DNA of 64,000 nucleotides from Eisenbergiella tayi (GTDB lineage: Bacteria > Bacillota > Clostridia > Lachnospirales > Lachnospiraceae), in NCBI RefSeq assembly GCF_001881565.1, contig NZ_MPDJ01000003.1:237109-301108 (forward strand), in the 5' to 3' direction. The translations under genes were made by a program, and so were the position numbers. Under the pieces are notes generated by a model that was not told where the DNA came from, ran no database searches, and saw only the letters and a program-made list of their open reading frames with translations. The number at the start of each line of letters is the position of its first letter. The first letter of the stretch is position 1. Positions 46,490 through 56,300 of this stretch are shown one piece after another.

Positions 46490-46840
46490 TGGAATCCGTA
46501 AGCTCCGCCTGAATATACGGAAGGTAATCTTATATTATAATAGAAGGCTCCCGGCCGACAGGATGATTTCCTGTCCGGATGGGAGCCTGATTTATGTCCT
46601 TTTCCGGCTGTAAACGGCATTCCTGTCAATTGTTCATTTATATGAGGTGCCATACAGACCCTCTGGAAAACCCTAAAATAATGCACATAAAAATACAAAA
46701 ACCAGGCTGGACGAGAACAATTATATACAAAATATCACATATCTGACTATAGCCGGATTGACCGTGAGCCATTATAATAAATTTAATAAGACATTCACTG
46801 CGCAATAATACGCGGCATACGCCGCATATGGAGGATTGCT
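46490..46840. other. Intergenic region with terminator before GH94
   Basis: After the hairpin at 46545-46590 the rest is A/T-rich. TTGACC near 46759 and several TATAAT-like words occur, but no pair has clear spacing. GGAGG at about 46829 serves the GH94 gene. No coding sequence is supported. Confidence 0.45.
46545..46590 (+). terminator. Probable terminator of the importer operon
   Basis: AGGCTCCC..GACAGGA pairs with TCCTGTC..GGGAGCCT in a two-part stem. The tail is T-rich but interrupted, so termination may be incomplete and GH94 could be partly co-transcribed. Confidence 0.6.
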
Positions 46841-49234
46841 ATGCAATATGGACATTTTGATAATGAAAAAAGAGAATATGTGATAGACAGGGTGGATTTG
46901 CCCGCCTCTTGGACTAATTACCTGGGGCTGAAGGACATGTGTGCCGTGGTGAACCATACGGCAGGCGGGTATATGTTCTACAAGACGCCGGAGTACCACC
47001 GCATCACCCGTTTCCGGGGAAACAGCATTCCCATGGACCGGCCGGGGCATTATGTATACATAAGGGACAATTCCGACGGGGATTACTGGAGCATATCCTG
47101 GCAGCCCGTGGGAAAGAGCCTGGAGGAAGCGGCATACCGCTGCCGCCACGGCATGTCTTACACCGTATATGAAAGCGAATATAAAGGCATCAGCGCCAGC
47201 CAGAAGCTTTCCATACCGCTTCAGGATCCGGTGGAGCTGTGGGATGTGAAAATTAAAAACGACAGCGACAGGAAGCGGGATTTAAGCGTCTTTTCCTATT
47301 GTGAATTTTCCTTCCACCATATCATGACAGACAACCAGAATTTCCAGATGAGCATGTATTGTGCCGGTTCTTCCTATGAGGACGGTATCATTGAGCATGA
47401 TCTTTTCTACGAAGAGTTTGGTTTCCAGTATTTTACCGGCAATTTTGAGCCTGACGGATTTGACTGCCTGCGGGATAAATTCATAGGGCCTTACCGCACA
47501 GAGGATAATCCGCTGTCCGTGGAAAAGGGCCAATGCGGCGGTTCCTTTGAGCTTGGCAACAACCACTGCGGCAGCCTGCAGAAAAATATCACACTGGAGC
47601 CGGGAGAAGAGATCCGTCTCGTGTTCATGCTCGGTGAAGGCAGCAGGGAAGCGGGCCGGAGAATGAGGGAAAAATATAATTCTCCGGAGGCTGTGGATCT
47701 TTCCTACGAGGAACTCAGGGAATACTGGAACAGCAAATTCAGCAAGCTTCAGATTCATACTCCCAATGAGGGGATGAACACTTTGATTAATACATGGACT
47801 CTGTACCAGGCGGAAATCAACGTCATGTTTTCCCGTTTTGCCTCTTTCATAGAAGTGGGGGGCAGGACAGGGCTTGGCTACAGAGATACGGCACAGGATG
47901 CCATGACCATACCTCACTCCAATCCCGGAAAATGCAGGCAGAGACTGGAGGAATTATGCAGAGGTCTGGTATCAGAAGGTTATGGACTGCACCTTTTCCA
48001 GCCGGAGTGGTTTGTTCCTGACAACGAGGTCAAGCCCTTCAAATCCCCTACAGTCATCCCAACGCCGAATAAGGATGACTATGTGCATGGTCTCGCTGAC
48101 GCCTGCTCGGACGATGCGCTCTGGCTGGTGTCCTCCCTGGTGGAATACATCAAGGAGACCGGAGAATTTGATTTCGCGGATATGCAGCTTACCTACGCCG
48201 ACGGCGGGGAAGGCACTGTCTATGAGCATATGAAAAAAATACTGGATTTCAGCGCCAGACAGGTGGGCAGCACCGGGATCTGCAAGGGACTTCGCGCTGA
48301 CTGGAACGACTGCCTGAATCTGGGCGGCGGCGAAAGCGCCCTCGTTTCCTTCCTGCATTACTGGGCGCTGAGCCGTTTCATCGAACTGGCGGCTTTCCTG
48401 GGCAGGGAAGAGGATGTAAAGACCTATACGGAGATGGCGGAGCACGTAAAAGAGGTCTGCGACAGGGAACTGTGGGATGAGGAATGGTTTATCCGCGGCA
48501 TTACCAAAAACGGCCGGAAAATAGGAACCAGCCGGGATGAGGAAGGCAAGGTACATCTGGAATCCAATGCATGGGCTGTTCTTTCCGGCGCGGCCAGCCC
48601 GGAAAAGGGAAGGCTGGCTATGGACAGCGTGGATAAATATCTGTATACCCCTTATGGAATCCAGCTGAATGCGCCCTCCTATACGGTGCCGGATGATGAC
48701 ATCGGATTTGTGACCAGGGTTTATCCGGGACTGAAGGAAAACGGTTCTATTTTCTCCCATCCCAATCCCTGGGCCTGGGCGGCGGAATGCATGCTGGGAC
48801 GGGGAGACCGGGCGATGAAGTTTTATGATGCCCTCTGCCCGTATTACCAGAACGATAAGATAGAAATCAGGGAGGCGGAGCCTTATTCCTACTGTCAGTT
48901 CATTATGGGAAGAGATCACAGCGCCTTCGGACGCGCAAGACATCCGTTTATGACCGGAACCGGCGGCTGGGCCTATTTCTCGGCAACAAGATACATGCTG
49001 GGAATGAAGCCGGAATTCGACCATTTTGAAATCGACCCCTGTGTCCCCGGAGACTGGAAAGAATTCCGGATGACCCGTGAGTGGCGCGGAGCCCGGATGG
49101 AAATAAGCGTGGAAAACCCGGACGGCGTCATGAAGGGTGTCAGGGAAATCCGGCTGGATGGGGAAAAGGTTGACCGCATACCGGTACTGCCGGAAGGAAG
49201 CACCCATCAGGTACAGGTGATCATGGGCCGCTGA
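46841..49234 (+). CDS. GH94 glycoside phosphorylase (cellobiose/chitobiose-phosphorylase type)
   Basis: 797 aa, no signal peptide. It splits a beta-linked disaccharide with phosphate, releasing a sugar-1-phosphate. Family signs: N-terminal FDNEKREYVIDR and NYLGLKDMCAVV, the N-terminal beta domain to about 290, then the (alpha/alpha)6 barrel with GYRDTAQDAM (about 346-355) and the general-acid motif RADWNDCLNLGGGES (Asp about 487-490), and TGTGGWAYFSATRYMLG near 706-722 for the phosphate loop. The exact sugars cannot be told. A phosphohexomutase gene follows by 57 nt. Confidence 0.85.
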   Translation: MQYGHFDNEKREYVIDRVDLPASWTNYLGLKDMCAVVNHTAGGYMFYKTPEYHRITRFRGNSIPMDRPGHYVYIRDNSDGDYWSISWQPVGKSLEEAAYRCRHGMSYTVYESEYKGISASQKLSIPLQDPVELWDVKIKNDSDRKRDLSVFSYCEFSFHHIMTDNQNFQMSMYCAGSSYEDGIIEHDLFYEEFGFQYFTGNFEPDGFDCLRDKFIGPYRTEDNPLSVEKGQCGGSFELGNNHCGSLQKNITLEPGEEIRLVFMLGEGSREAGRRMREKYNSPEAVDLSYEELREYWNSKFSKLQIHTPNEGMNTLINTWTLYQAEINVMFSRFASFIEVGGRTGLGYRDTAQDAMTIPHSNPGKCRQRLEELCRGLVSEGYGLHLFQPEWFVPDNEVKPFKSPTVIPTPNKDDYVHGLADACSDDALWLVSSLVEYIKETGEFDFADMQLTYADGGEGTVYEHMKKILDFSARQVGSTGICKGLRADWNDCLNLGGGESALVSFLHYWALSRFIELAAFLGREEDVKTYTEMAEHVKEVCDRELWDEEWFIRGITKNGRKIGTSRDEEGKVHLESNAWAVLSGAASPEKGRLAMDSVDKYLYTPYGIQLNAPSYTVPDDDIGFVTRVYPGLKENGSIFSHPNPWAWAAECMLGRGDRAMKFYDALCPYYQNDKIEIREAEPYSYCQFIMGRDHSAFGRARHPFMTGTGGWAYFSATRYMLGMKPEFDHFEIDPCVPGDWKEFRMTREWRGARMEISVENPDGVMKGVREIRLDGEKVDRIPVLPEGSTHQVQVIMGR

Positions 49235-49291
49235 CAGGCGCCGCAAAACAGGCATGTATACAAATGTGTTCAGGAAAAGGGAGGAAAACCG

Positions 49292-50707
49292 ATGATTAAG
49301 TTTGGAACAGGCGGATGGAGAGCAGTGATTGGAGATGATTTCACCAAGGCGAATATACAGCTTCTGGCGAAAGCGCTCTGCAGGAAGATGAAAGACGAAA
49401 ACGCCGCGGATAAAGGAATTGTAATAGGCTATGACAGGCGTTTCCTGGCAAAGGAAGCCATGCAGTGGGCGGGCCAGGTGTTCGCAGCCGAAGGAGTGAC
49501 CGCATATCTTGTGAATAAATCAGCGCCCACGCCGCTTGTCATGTTTTATGTGATGAAGCATGAAATGCCCTATGGAATGATGATTACCGCCAGCCATAAC
49601 CCGGCTATTTATAACGGCATCAAGGTGTTCACTGCAGGCGGCAGGGATGCCAGCGCGCAGCAGACGGATGAAATCGAAGAATATATCGGCCGTATTGAAA
49701 ATGAAGAAGTGGGGGCGATGGAATACGACAGGGCGCTGGAAACCGGACTGATTCAGGAAATCTATCCGCTGAATGAATACCTGGACAATATCATCGACAA
49801 TATCGATATGCAGGCTATCCGCAGCAGCAGGCTGAAGATCGCCTTGGATCCCATGTACGGCGTGAGTGAAACCTCTATCAAGACCATCCTTCTCACCGCC
49901 AGATGTGAGGTGGACACCATCCATGAGCGCCACGATACCCTGTTCGGCGGGAAGCTTCCTGCGCCTACGGCGGCAACCCTGCGTCCTCTGCAGAATTTCG
50001 TTCTGGACGGCAAATGCGACATCGGAATCGCTACGGACGGGGACGCGGACCGGCTGGGAGTCATCGATGATAAGGGCAAATTCCTTCATCCCAACGATAT
50101 CATGGTCCTGCTGTACTATTACCTTGTGAAATATAAAGGCTGGCACGGCCCTGTTGTCCGCAATATCTGCACCACGCATATGCTGGATAAGGTGGCAGAA
50201 AAATTCGGGGAAAAATGTTATGAGGTTCCGGTAGGCTTCAAACATATTTCCGCCAAGATGACGGAAACGGATGCCGTTATCGGCGGCGAATCCTCCGGAG
50301 GCCTTACCGTAAGAGGCCATATCCATGGAAAGGACGGCGTATATGCCGCCTGCCTGCTGGTGGAAATGATAGCCGTGACGGGAAAAAAACTGTCCCAGAT
50401 CTATGCAGATATCGAAGCGGAATGCGGCAGGATCTATATGGAAGAGCGGGATTATAAGTTCAATCAGGAGAAAAAGGATGCCGTGCACAAAATCCTTCTG
50501 GAAGACAGACTCCTTCCTGAGCTTCCCTATGAAATTGACCACGTATCCTATCTGGACGGCAGCAAGGTCTACTTTAAGAACGGCGGCTGGGTAGTGGGAC
50601 GTTTTTCAGGAACGGAGCCGTTGATCCGTATTTTCTGTGAGATGCCGGAGGAAGAGCAGGCGAAGGATGTCTGCAGGACTTATGAAGAATTCCTTGATTT
50701 GAAATAG
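49292..50707 (+). CDS. Phosphoglucomutase/phosphomannomutase family protein
   Basis: 471 aa alpha-D-phosphohexomutase; interconverts hexose-1- and hexose-6-phosphate. The phosphoserine is about S101 in TASHNPAIYNG, the metal loop is ATDGDADRLG, the sugar-binding loop is GGESSGGLT, and the phosphate-binding loop is FSGTEPLIRIFCE. Directly after GH94, it fits conversion of the phosphorylase product to the 6-phosphate for glycolysis. Confidence 0.92.
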   Translation: MIKFGTGGWRAVIGDDFTKANIQLLAKALCRKMKDENAADKGIVIGYDRRFLAKEAMQWAGQVFAAEGVTAYLVNKSAPTPLVMFYVMKHEMPYGMMITASHNPAIYNGIKVFTAGGRDASAQQTDEIEEYIGRIENEEVGAMEYDRALETGLIQEIYPLNEYLDNIIDNIDMQAIRSSRLKIALDPMYGVSETSIKTILLTARCEVDTIHERHDTLFGGKLPAPTAATLRPLQNFVLDGKCDIGIATDGDADRLGVIDDKGKFLHPNDIMVLLYYYLVKYKGWHGPVVRNICTTHMLDKVAEKFGEKCYEVPVGFKHISAKMTETDAVIGGESSGGLTVRGHIHGKDGVYAACLLVEMIAVTGKKLSQIYADIEAECGRIYMEERDYKFNQEKKDAVHKILLEDRLLPELPYEIDHVSYLDGSKVYFKNGGWVVGRFSGTEPLIRIFCEMPEEEQAKDVCRTYEEFLDLK

Positions 50708-50722
50708 AAAGCGAACGAAAAA

Positions 50723-50756
50723 ACAGGCATTCCCGGTAATGCGGAAGCCTGTATAA
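50723..50756 (-). terminator. Terminator of the AbiF-like gene
   Basis: ACAGGC-TTCC (50723-50733, one bulged A) pairs with GGAA-GCCTGT (50743-50752). Read on the reverse strand, a run of six T follows. It lies directly after the reverse-strand stop codon, in the gap to the converging mutase gene. Confidence 0.75.
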
Positions 50757-51692
50757 CTACATTTGATAGTGTGTTATGGATTCCCAGTTGGCCGGAAAGC
50801 CCATCATAGCCAGCAGGGAATCCCTTCCGATCCTGCTGCTTTGTTTATGGTAATGTGCAATACTCTTTATCAGGGAACGCTTGAATTCAATAAAACTCTG
50901 TCTGGGCAGCAGATAGCGGAAGGCAATCGTTAATCCGAACAAGTCACGTTTACCAAGCAGGTATTGGTTTCCCTTTTTGTCAATATTTAACTTGGCATGC
51001 AGGACGGTATCGGGAAAATCAATCCGGGTACGAAAGGAAAAAAGCCGTTCATTATGCGCGCATACATTGCGGAACAGCGTAAGGATTTTCATATACCGTT
51101 CCAGTCCCCGTTCATTTACTTTGGGAAATTCTTTACTGATGTCACTTTGAAGATGGAAAGGAAGTAATGTATATAATTTTGAAATCTGTCCATACGTGAG
51201 GGTGTTGACTAATACCCACATAGGTACATTATGATATACTTTACGCTGGTGGAGCAGATAAGCATGTTCGGTATTACGGTTGGCCTGATACTCCAATATG
51301 GAAATCAGCCGGTTTACCGCATCCATATTTTTGGGGCTGTTATTATAATTGGAGGGATTAAGGTAAGCGGCCTGCGTCTCTCCATGTAAATTACAAAAAC
51401 TATATGAGATAAGCTGCCGCAGCTTTCTTTCTATCTGACAGAGATATTTAAACACAAGTTCCCGTAATGCCAGGTCAAACTGGTAGAGGGCATAGATATC
51501 TTCAAAGGCAGTGTTATCTTCATAGACACGGGTCATAGGATTGATAAACGGAGTCTTGTACCCGCCAATCAGGGAGAAGTAGCCTATATCCCTTAAAATT
51601 TCTTTCGCTTTTTCACAGTCTGTGATGCAGAGTTTTTTCCCATTTATCAATTTGTCGAGTTGTTGGTCATATGTAAGAAATGGTTTTGCCAT
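50757..51692 (-). CDS. Abi_2/AbiF-like abortive-infection protein with HEPN ribonuclease motif
   Basis: 311 aa. N-terminal text FLTYDQQLDKLINGK and LRDIGYFSLIGGYKTPF is typical of the Abi_2 (AbiD/AbiF) family. The C-terminal half has the HEPN-type R-x4-H motif at about R208-H213 (RNVCAHNERLF), associated with RNA cleavage in HEPN toxins. Family members stop phage growth by harming the host. The gene is more A/T-rich than its sugar-utilisation neighbours and has its own promoter, structured leader RNA and terminator: an acquired cassette inserted between mutase and LysR. No protein antitoxin is beside it. Confidence 0.85.
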   Translation of the reverse strand: MAKPFLTYDQQLDKLINGKKLCITDCEKAKEILRDIGYFSLIGGYKTPFINPMTRVYEDNTAFEDIYALYQFDLALRELVFKYLCQIERKLRQLISYSFCNLHGETQAAYLNPSNYNNSPKNMDAVNRLISILEYQANRNTEHAYLLHQRKVYHNVPMWVLVNTLTYGQISKLYTLLPFHLQSDISKEFPKVNERGLERYMKILTLFRNVCAHNERLFSFRTRIDFPDTVLHAKLNIDKKGNQYLLGKRDLFGLTIAFRYLLPRQSFIEFKRSLIKSIAHYHKQSSRIGRDSLLAMMGFPANWESITHYQM

Positions 51693-51762
51693 ATTTCAAA
51701 CCGCCTATGTATATTTATGGGGGATACAGGAAGTGCGTCATTGGCTCCCTGCCCTATAAGGT

Positions 51763-51831
51763 ATAAAAAAGGAGGGCCCTCAGGTCCTCCCCCGGTTTCA
51801 GTCCTCGCAAGTATCTGAAACCTGATCACTA
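51763..51831 (-). ncRNA. Candidate abiF-associated structured RNA
   Basis: Short transcript predicted between the promoter at 51837-51865 and a terminator 70 nt before the abi start codon. It folds as hairpin 1 (GGTTTCAG/CTGAAACC, 51815-51822 with 51794-51801), then a G-rich linker, then the terminator hairpin GGAGG/CCTCC (51786-51790 with 51771-51775) followed by six U. A 6-nt segment, ACCTGA/TCAGGT (51820-51825 with 51780-51785), is complementary between the 5' side and the terminator loop and partly competes with hairpin 1. From memory a conserved abiF RNA motif lies upstream of such genes; membership is not verified. Confidence 0.6.
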
Positions 51832-51836
51832 AAAAC

Positions 51837-51865
51837 ATTTTAGCATAGGCAGTAAGAAAAGTCAA
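51837..51865 (-). promoter_or_regulatory. Sigma-A promoter of the AbiF-like cassette
   Basis: Reverse strand TTGACT (51860-51865), 17-nt spacer, TAAAAT (51837-51842). The predicted transcription start is near 51830, so transcription enters the structured RNA before reaching the protein gene. Confidence 0.75.
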
Positions 51866-51979
51866 CGCTTTTACAGATGCTTCTGCATTTGTTTTCAGTG
51901 ATAGTATATACAATAAGGAAGAAAATAATGCATGCAAGGCGTTTCAAGTCTGGCGTTCCGATGATTGCGCAGGAGTATT

Positions 51980-52885
51980 TTATTTCGGTACAGCTTCCTT
52001 CAGCATTTCCAGAAAAAGTGATTCAGCCCTGCTGGGACGGTAATCCTCCGGATAAATCAGCAGGTCGGTCATTTTTTTTGGAGAGCCCTGGTATTTTTTC
52101 TGTACCAGATGATATCCGGATAAAACGGAATCCGGTACCGGGGAGACAAACATAAAGGTACCGGGAACACCTGTGAGAATATCAAACTGGCTGCCCCGTT
52201 CATGGATGTGTATACTGTTCTCGTTATGCTCCGTATCGGGCGCCTCATGGAGGTAGGTGGAGAGGGCGGTGTCGTCACATACCACCTCTATCGCCTGGGA
52301 GAGCAGATCCGGAGTCAGCACGGAGGCCTTTGCCAGGGGGTGCCGGTCTGACATGATGACTGTCAGTTCGAATTTGCAGATGGTTTCATAAGAAAGCTCC
52401 CGCAGCCTCAGCAGGGGGAGAAGAGTCTTCTCATAGCGGTCGGGATAGCGGATGACGGCCAGTGATGCCGTCCGGTCGGATACCTGGCAGATCGCATCCA
52501 GCGTTCCCGTTTCATTATAATTGACGGACAGCTGGCGGCCTTTGGCATATTTTTTGAGGAATGCGGTAAAGGCGCAGGTGATATAGCTGGCCCGGGGGAC
52601 ACAGATATGCAGGCTGATATTGTCTTTTTCTTCCCGGCTGCAGTAATTTTCCAGGGCCTGATACTGCTTTACCGCTTTTTTGGCCAGCACAAGGAATTCC
52701 CTTCCTTTCTCCGTGGGGATTACGCCGCGGGAGCTGCGCGTGAAAACCGTAAACCCGATTTCCTCTTCCAGCTCCCGGATGTCACGGCTTAAATTGGGCT
52801 GGCTGATGAACAGCTGCTTTGCCGCTCCGGTAATGGAACGGCTCCGCTCCACTTCTATAATATAACGCAGGACATTGAGATTCAT
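51980..52885 (-). CDS. LysR-family transcriptional regulator
   Basis: 301 aa with AAAGGAG upstream of ATG 52885. Winged helix-turn-helix at about 3-60 (YIIEVERSRSITGAAKQL, then FISQPNLSRDIRELEEEIG), followed by an effector domain. It is divergent from the pyruvate:ferredoxin oxidoreductase gene, the usual place for a LysR regulator of that gene, but the intended target and ligand are not known. Confidence 0.88.
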   Translation of the reverse strand: MNLNVLRYIIEVERSRSITGAAKQLFISQPNLSRDIRELEEEIGFTVFTRSSRGVIPTEKGREFLVLAKKAVKQYQALENYCSREEKDNISLHICVPRASYITCAFTAFLKKYAKGRQLSVNYNETGTLDAICQVSDRTASLAVIRYPDRYEKTLLPLLRLRELSYETICKFELTVIMSDRHPLAKASVLTPDLLSQAIEVVCDDTALSTYLHEAPDTEHNENSIHIHERGSQFDILTGVPGTFMFVSPVPDSVLSGYHLVQKKYQGSPKKMTDLLIYPEDYRPSRAESLFLEMLKEAVPK

Positions 52886-53300
52886 TTAGGCAGGTCTCCT
52901 TTCATTCGTATCCGTGTACTTTATAAAGTACAAAGGGGTTCATGGGCGGCTGCATTTCCGCCATGCCCGCTAAAATCCATATTTGTGATCTTGTATTTCA
53001 TTTTATACATTGTATACAAAATGTATCCGGTTTCGTACAATCACCGGAAACCTGCTATAAGCATAGCTTTTCCTGAGAAAAAAAGCAATATAATATGTAA
53101 AAAAATATATAGTTGCCATATAAAAAATGTATACCCATGCTTGTCTCATAAGATGTATAATATTGAGTATCATTAAGATAAATTTTTAACAGCCCTCAAG
53201 GGATTCCTTAAGGGCAAGTGTGTATGCAAGCGGATTAAACGTATGTATATACACTGTAAAAATTGACTATCTATAACAGAGATAAGAAAGGAAGGTTTTT
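52886..53300. other. Divergent LysR/PFOR regulatory region
   Basis: A/T-rich. Candidate LysR site: ATACAT (53005-53010) and ATGTAT (53021-53026) around a TTGTATACAA palindrome at 53010-53019; TGTATA words recur to 53160. A hairpin GCCCTCAAGG/CCTTAAGGGC (53192-53215, one mismatch) lies in the probable PFOR leader. AGAAAGGAAGG at about 53285 is its ribosome binding site. No coding sequence is supported. Confidence 0.5.
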
Positions 53301-56300
53301 ATGGCAAGGAAAATGAAAACCATGGATGGTAACCATGCAGCAGCTCATGCGTCATATGCATTTACAGATGTTGCGGCTATCTATCCTATCACCCCTTCTT
53401 CACCCATGGCGGAAGCTACGGATGAGTGGGCAACAGCAGACAGAAAGAATATGTTCGGCCAGATCGTGCACATCACAGAGATGCAGTCTGAAGCAGGTGC
53501 GGCAGGTGCCGTTCACGGATCTTTGGCAGCAGGCGCTCTGACAACTACCTACACGGCATCCCAGGGTCTGCTTCTTATGATTCCTAACCTTTACAAAATT
53601 GCCGGCGAGCAGCTCCCCGGTGTTTTCAATGTTTCAGCGAGAGCAATCGCATCTCATGCACTGAGCATTTTCGGTGATCATTCCGACGTATATGCATGCC
53701 GCCAGACCGGCTGTGCAATGCTTTGCGAAAGCAGCGTACAGGAAGTTATGGACCTGACTGCAGTAGCACATCTTGCAGCTATTAAGGGAAGCATTCCTTT
53801 CATTAACTTCTTCGACGGCTTCCGTACATCTCATGAAATCCAGAAGATTGAAACCTGGGATTACGAAGACCTGAAGGATATGGTAGATATGGATGCCGTT
53901 GACGCATTCCGTAAGAAAGCGCTGAATCCTAACCATCCCTGTCAGAGAGGTTCCGCTCAGAACCCTGATATCTTCTTCCAGGCAAGAGAAGCAAGCAATC
54001 CTTATTATGATGCTCTTCCCGGAATTGTTCAGACATATATGGACAAGGTTAATGAAAAAATCGGAACAGATTATAAGCTGTTCAACTACTATGGCGCAGA
54101 AGATGCTGAGCACGTAATCGTTGCTATGGGTTCTGTAAATGATACCATTGAAGAAACCATCGATTACATGATCAAGACAACAGGCGCTAAGGTTGGTGTT
54201 GTTAAGGTTCGTCTGTACAGACCTTTCTGTGCGGATGCGCTGATCGATGCTATTCCTGAAACCGTTAAGCAGATTACCGTACTTGACAGAACCAAAGAGC
54301 CCGGCGCACAGGGTGAACCCCTTTACCTTGATGTTGTGGCAGCTCTGAAGGATTCCAAGTTTGATGCGGTTCCGGTATTCACAGGACGTTACGGCCTGGG
54401 CTCCAAAGATACCACTCCCGCACAGATCGTTGCTGTATATGCTAATTCCGAGAAGAAGAAATTCACTATCGGTATCGAAGATGATGTTACCAACCTGTCC
54501 CTGAAGCTGGGCGCTGAGCTGGTTACAACTCCCGAAGGAACCACCAACTGTAAGTTCTGGGGTCTGGGCGCAGACGGTACTGTAGGCGCTAACAAGAACT
54601 CCATTAAGATCATTGGTGATAACACCGATATGTATGCACAGGCATACTTTGATTATGACTCCAAGAAGTCCGGCGGCGTTACCATGTCCCATTTACGTTT
54701 CGGACATTCCAAGATTAAATCCACTTACCTGATCCGTCAGGCTAACTTCGTTGCATGCCACAATCCTGCTTATGTACGTAAGTACAATATGGTTCAGGAA
54801 CTGGTTGACGGCGGTACTTTCCTGCTGAACTGCGCATGGAATGCAGAAGAACTGGACAAGCACCTTCCCGGACAGATGAAGAAATTCATCGCTGACCACA
54901 ATATCAACTTCTACACCATCGACGGTGTTAAGATTGGTATCGAAACCGGCATGGGCCCCACACGTATCAACACCATCCTTCAGTCCGCATTCTTCGAACT
55001 GACCGGAATCATTCCTGCTGAGAAGGCAAATGAACTGATGAAGGCAGCTGCAAAGGCTACTTACGGACGTAAGGGCGAAGACGTTGTTATGAAGAACTGG
55101 GCTGCTATCGATGCAGGCGCCAAGGGCGTTGTTAAGGTAGAAGTACCTGAAAGCTGGAAGAACTGCGAAGATGAAGGCCTTGATTACGCAGTGGTAAGTG
55201 GAGACAGAAAAGATGTAGTTGACTTCGTTAACAATATCCAGACCAAGGTAAGCGCTCAGGAAGGCAATACGCTGCCTGTATCCGCATTCAAGGATTATGC
55301 AGACGGCTCCACTCCTTCCGGATCTTCCGCTTATGAGAAGAGAGGTATTGCTGTTAATGTTCCCACATGGGATCCTTCCAAGTGTATCCAGTGTAACTTC
55401 TGTTCCTATGTATGTCCTCATGCTGTAATCCGTCCTGCTGTTATGACAGAAGACGAAGCTGCCAAGGCTCCTGAAGGAATGAAGATGCTTGATATGACCG
55501 GAATGCCCGGAAAGAAATTCGCTGTTACCGTTTCCGTACTTGACTGTACCGGATGTGGATCCTGTGCGAATGTTTGTCCCGGCATGAGAGGTGAAAAGGC
55601 TCTGACCATGAATCCTCTTGAAACACAGCTTTCCGAGGAGAAGATGTTCAATTATGGACAGTCCGTATCCGAGAAGCCTGAAGTTCTTGAGAAATTCAAA
55701 GAGACTTCCGTTAAGGGATCTCAGTTCAAGCAGCCTCTGCTTGAGTTCTCCGGAGCTTGTGCAGGATGTGGTGAGACACCTTATGCTAAATTGATTACCC
55801 AGCTGTTCGGTGACAGAATGTACATTGCAAATGCAACAGGCTGTTCCTCCATCTGGGGCAACTCTTCACCGAGTACACCTTATACCGTAAACAAAGCAGG
55901 CAGAGGACCCGCTTGGGATAACTCCCTGTTTGAAGACAATGCTGAGTTCGGTATGGGTATGCTTCTCGCTCAGAACGCTATCAGAGGCGGACTGAAAGAA
56001 AAGGTTGAAGATGTACTTGCCAATACCGCAGACGAAGCTGTTAAGGCTGCATGCCAGGAATACCTGGATACCTATAACAGCGGCGTTACCAACGGACCTG
56101 CAACTGATAAACTGGTAGCAGCTCTGGAAGGACAGGATTGCGGAACATGCCAGGATATCGTTAAGAATAAAGATTTCCTGTCCAAGAAGTCCCAGTGGGT
56201 ATTCGGTGGTGACGGATGGGCATATGATATCGGATTCGGCGGCGTTGACCATATCCTTGCCAGCGGAAAAGATATCAATGTTATGGTATTCAATACCGAA

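Noticed and set aside
47972..49255. Reverse 427-aa frame opposite the GH94 gene
   Set aside because: Antisense shadow of a well-conserved phosphorylase.
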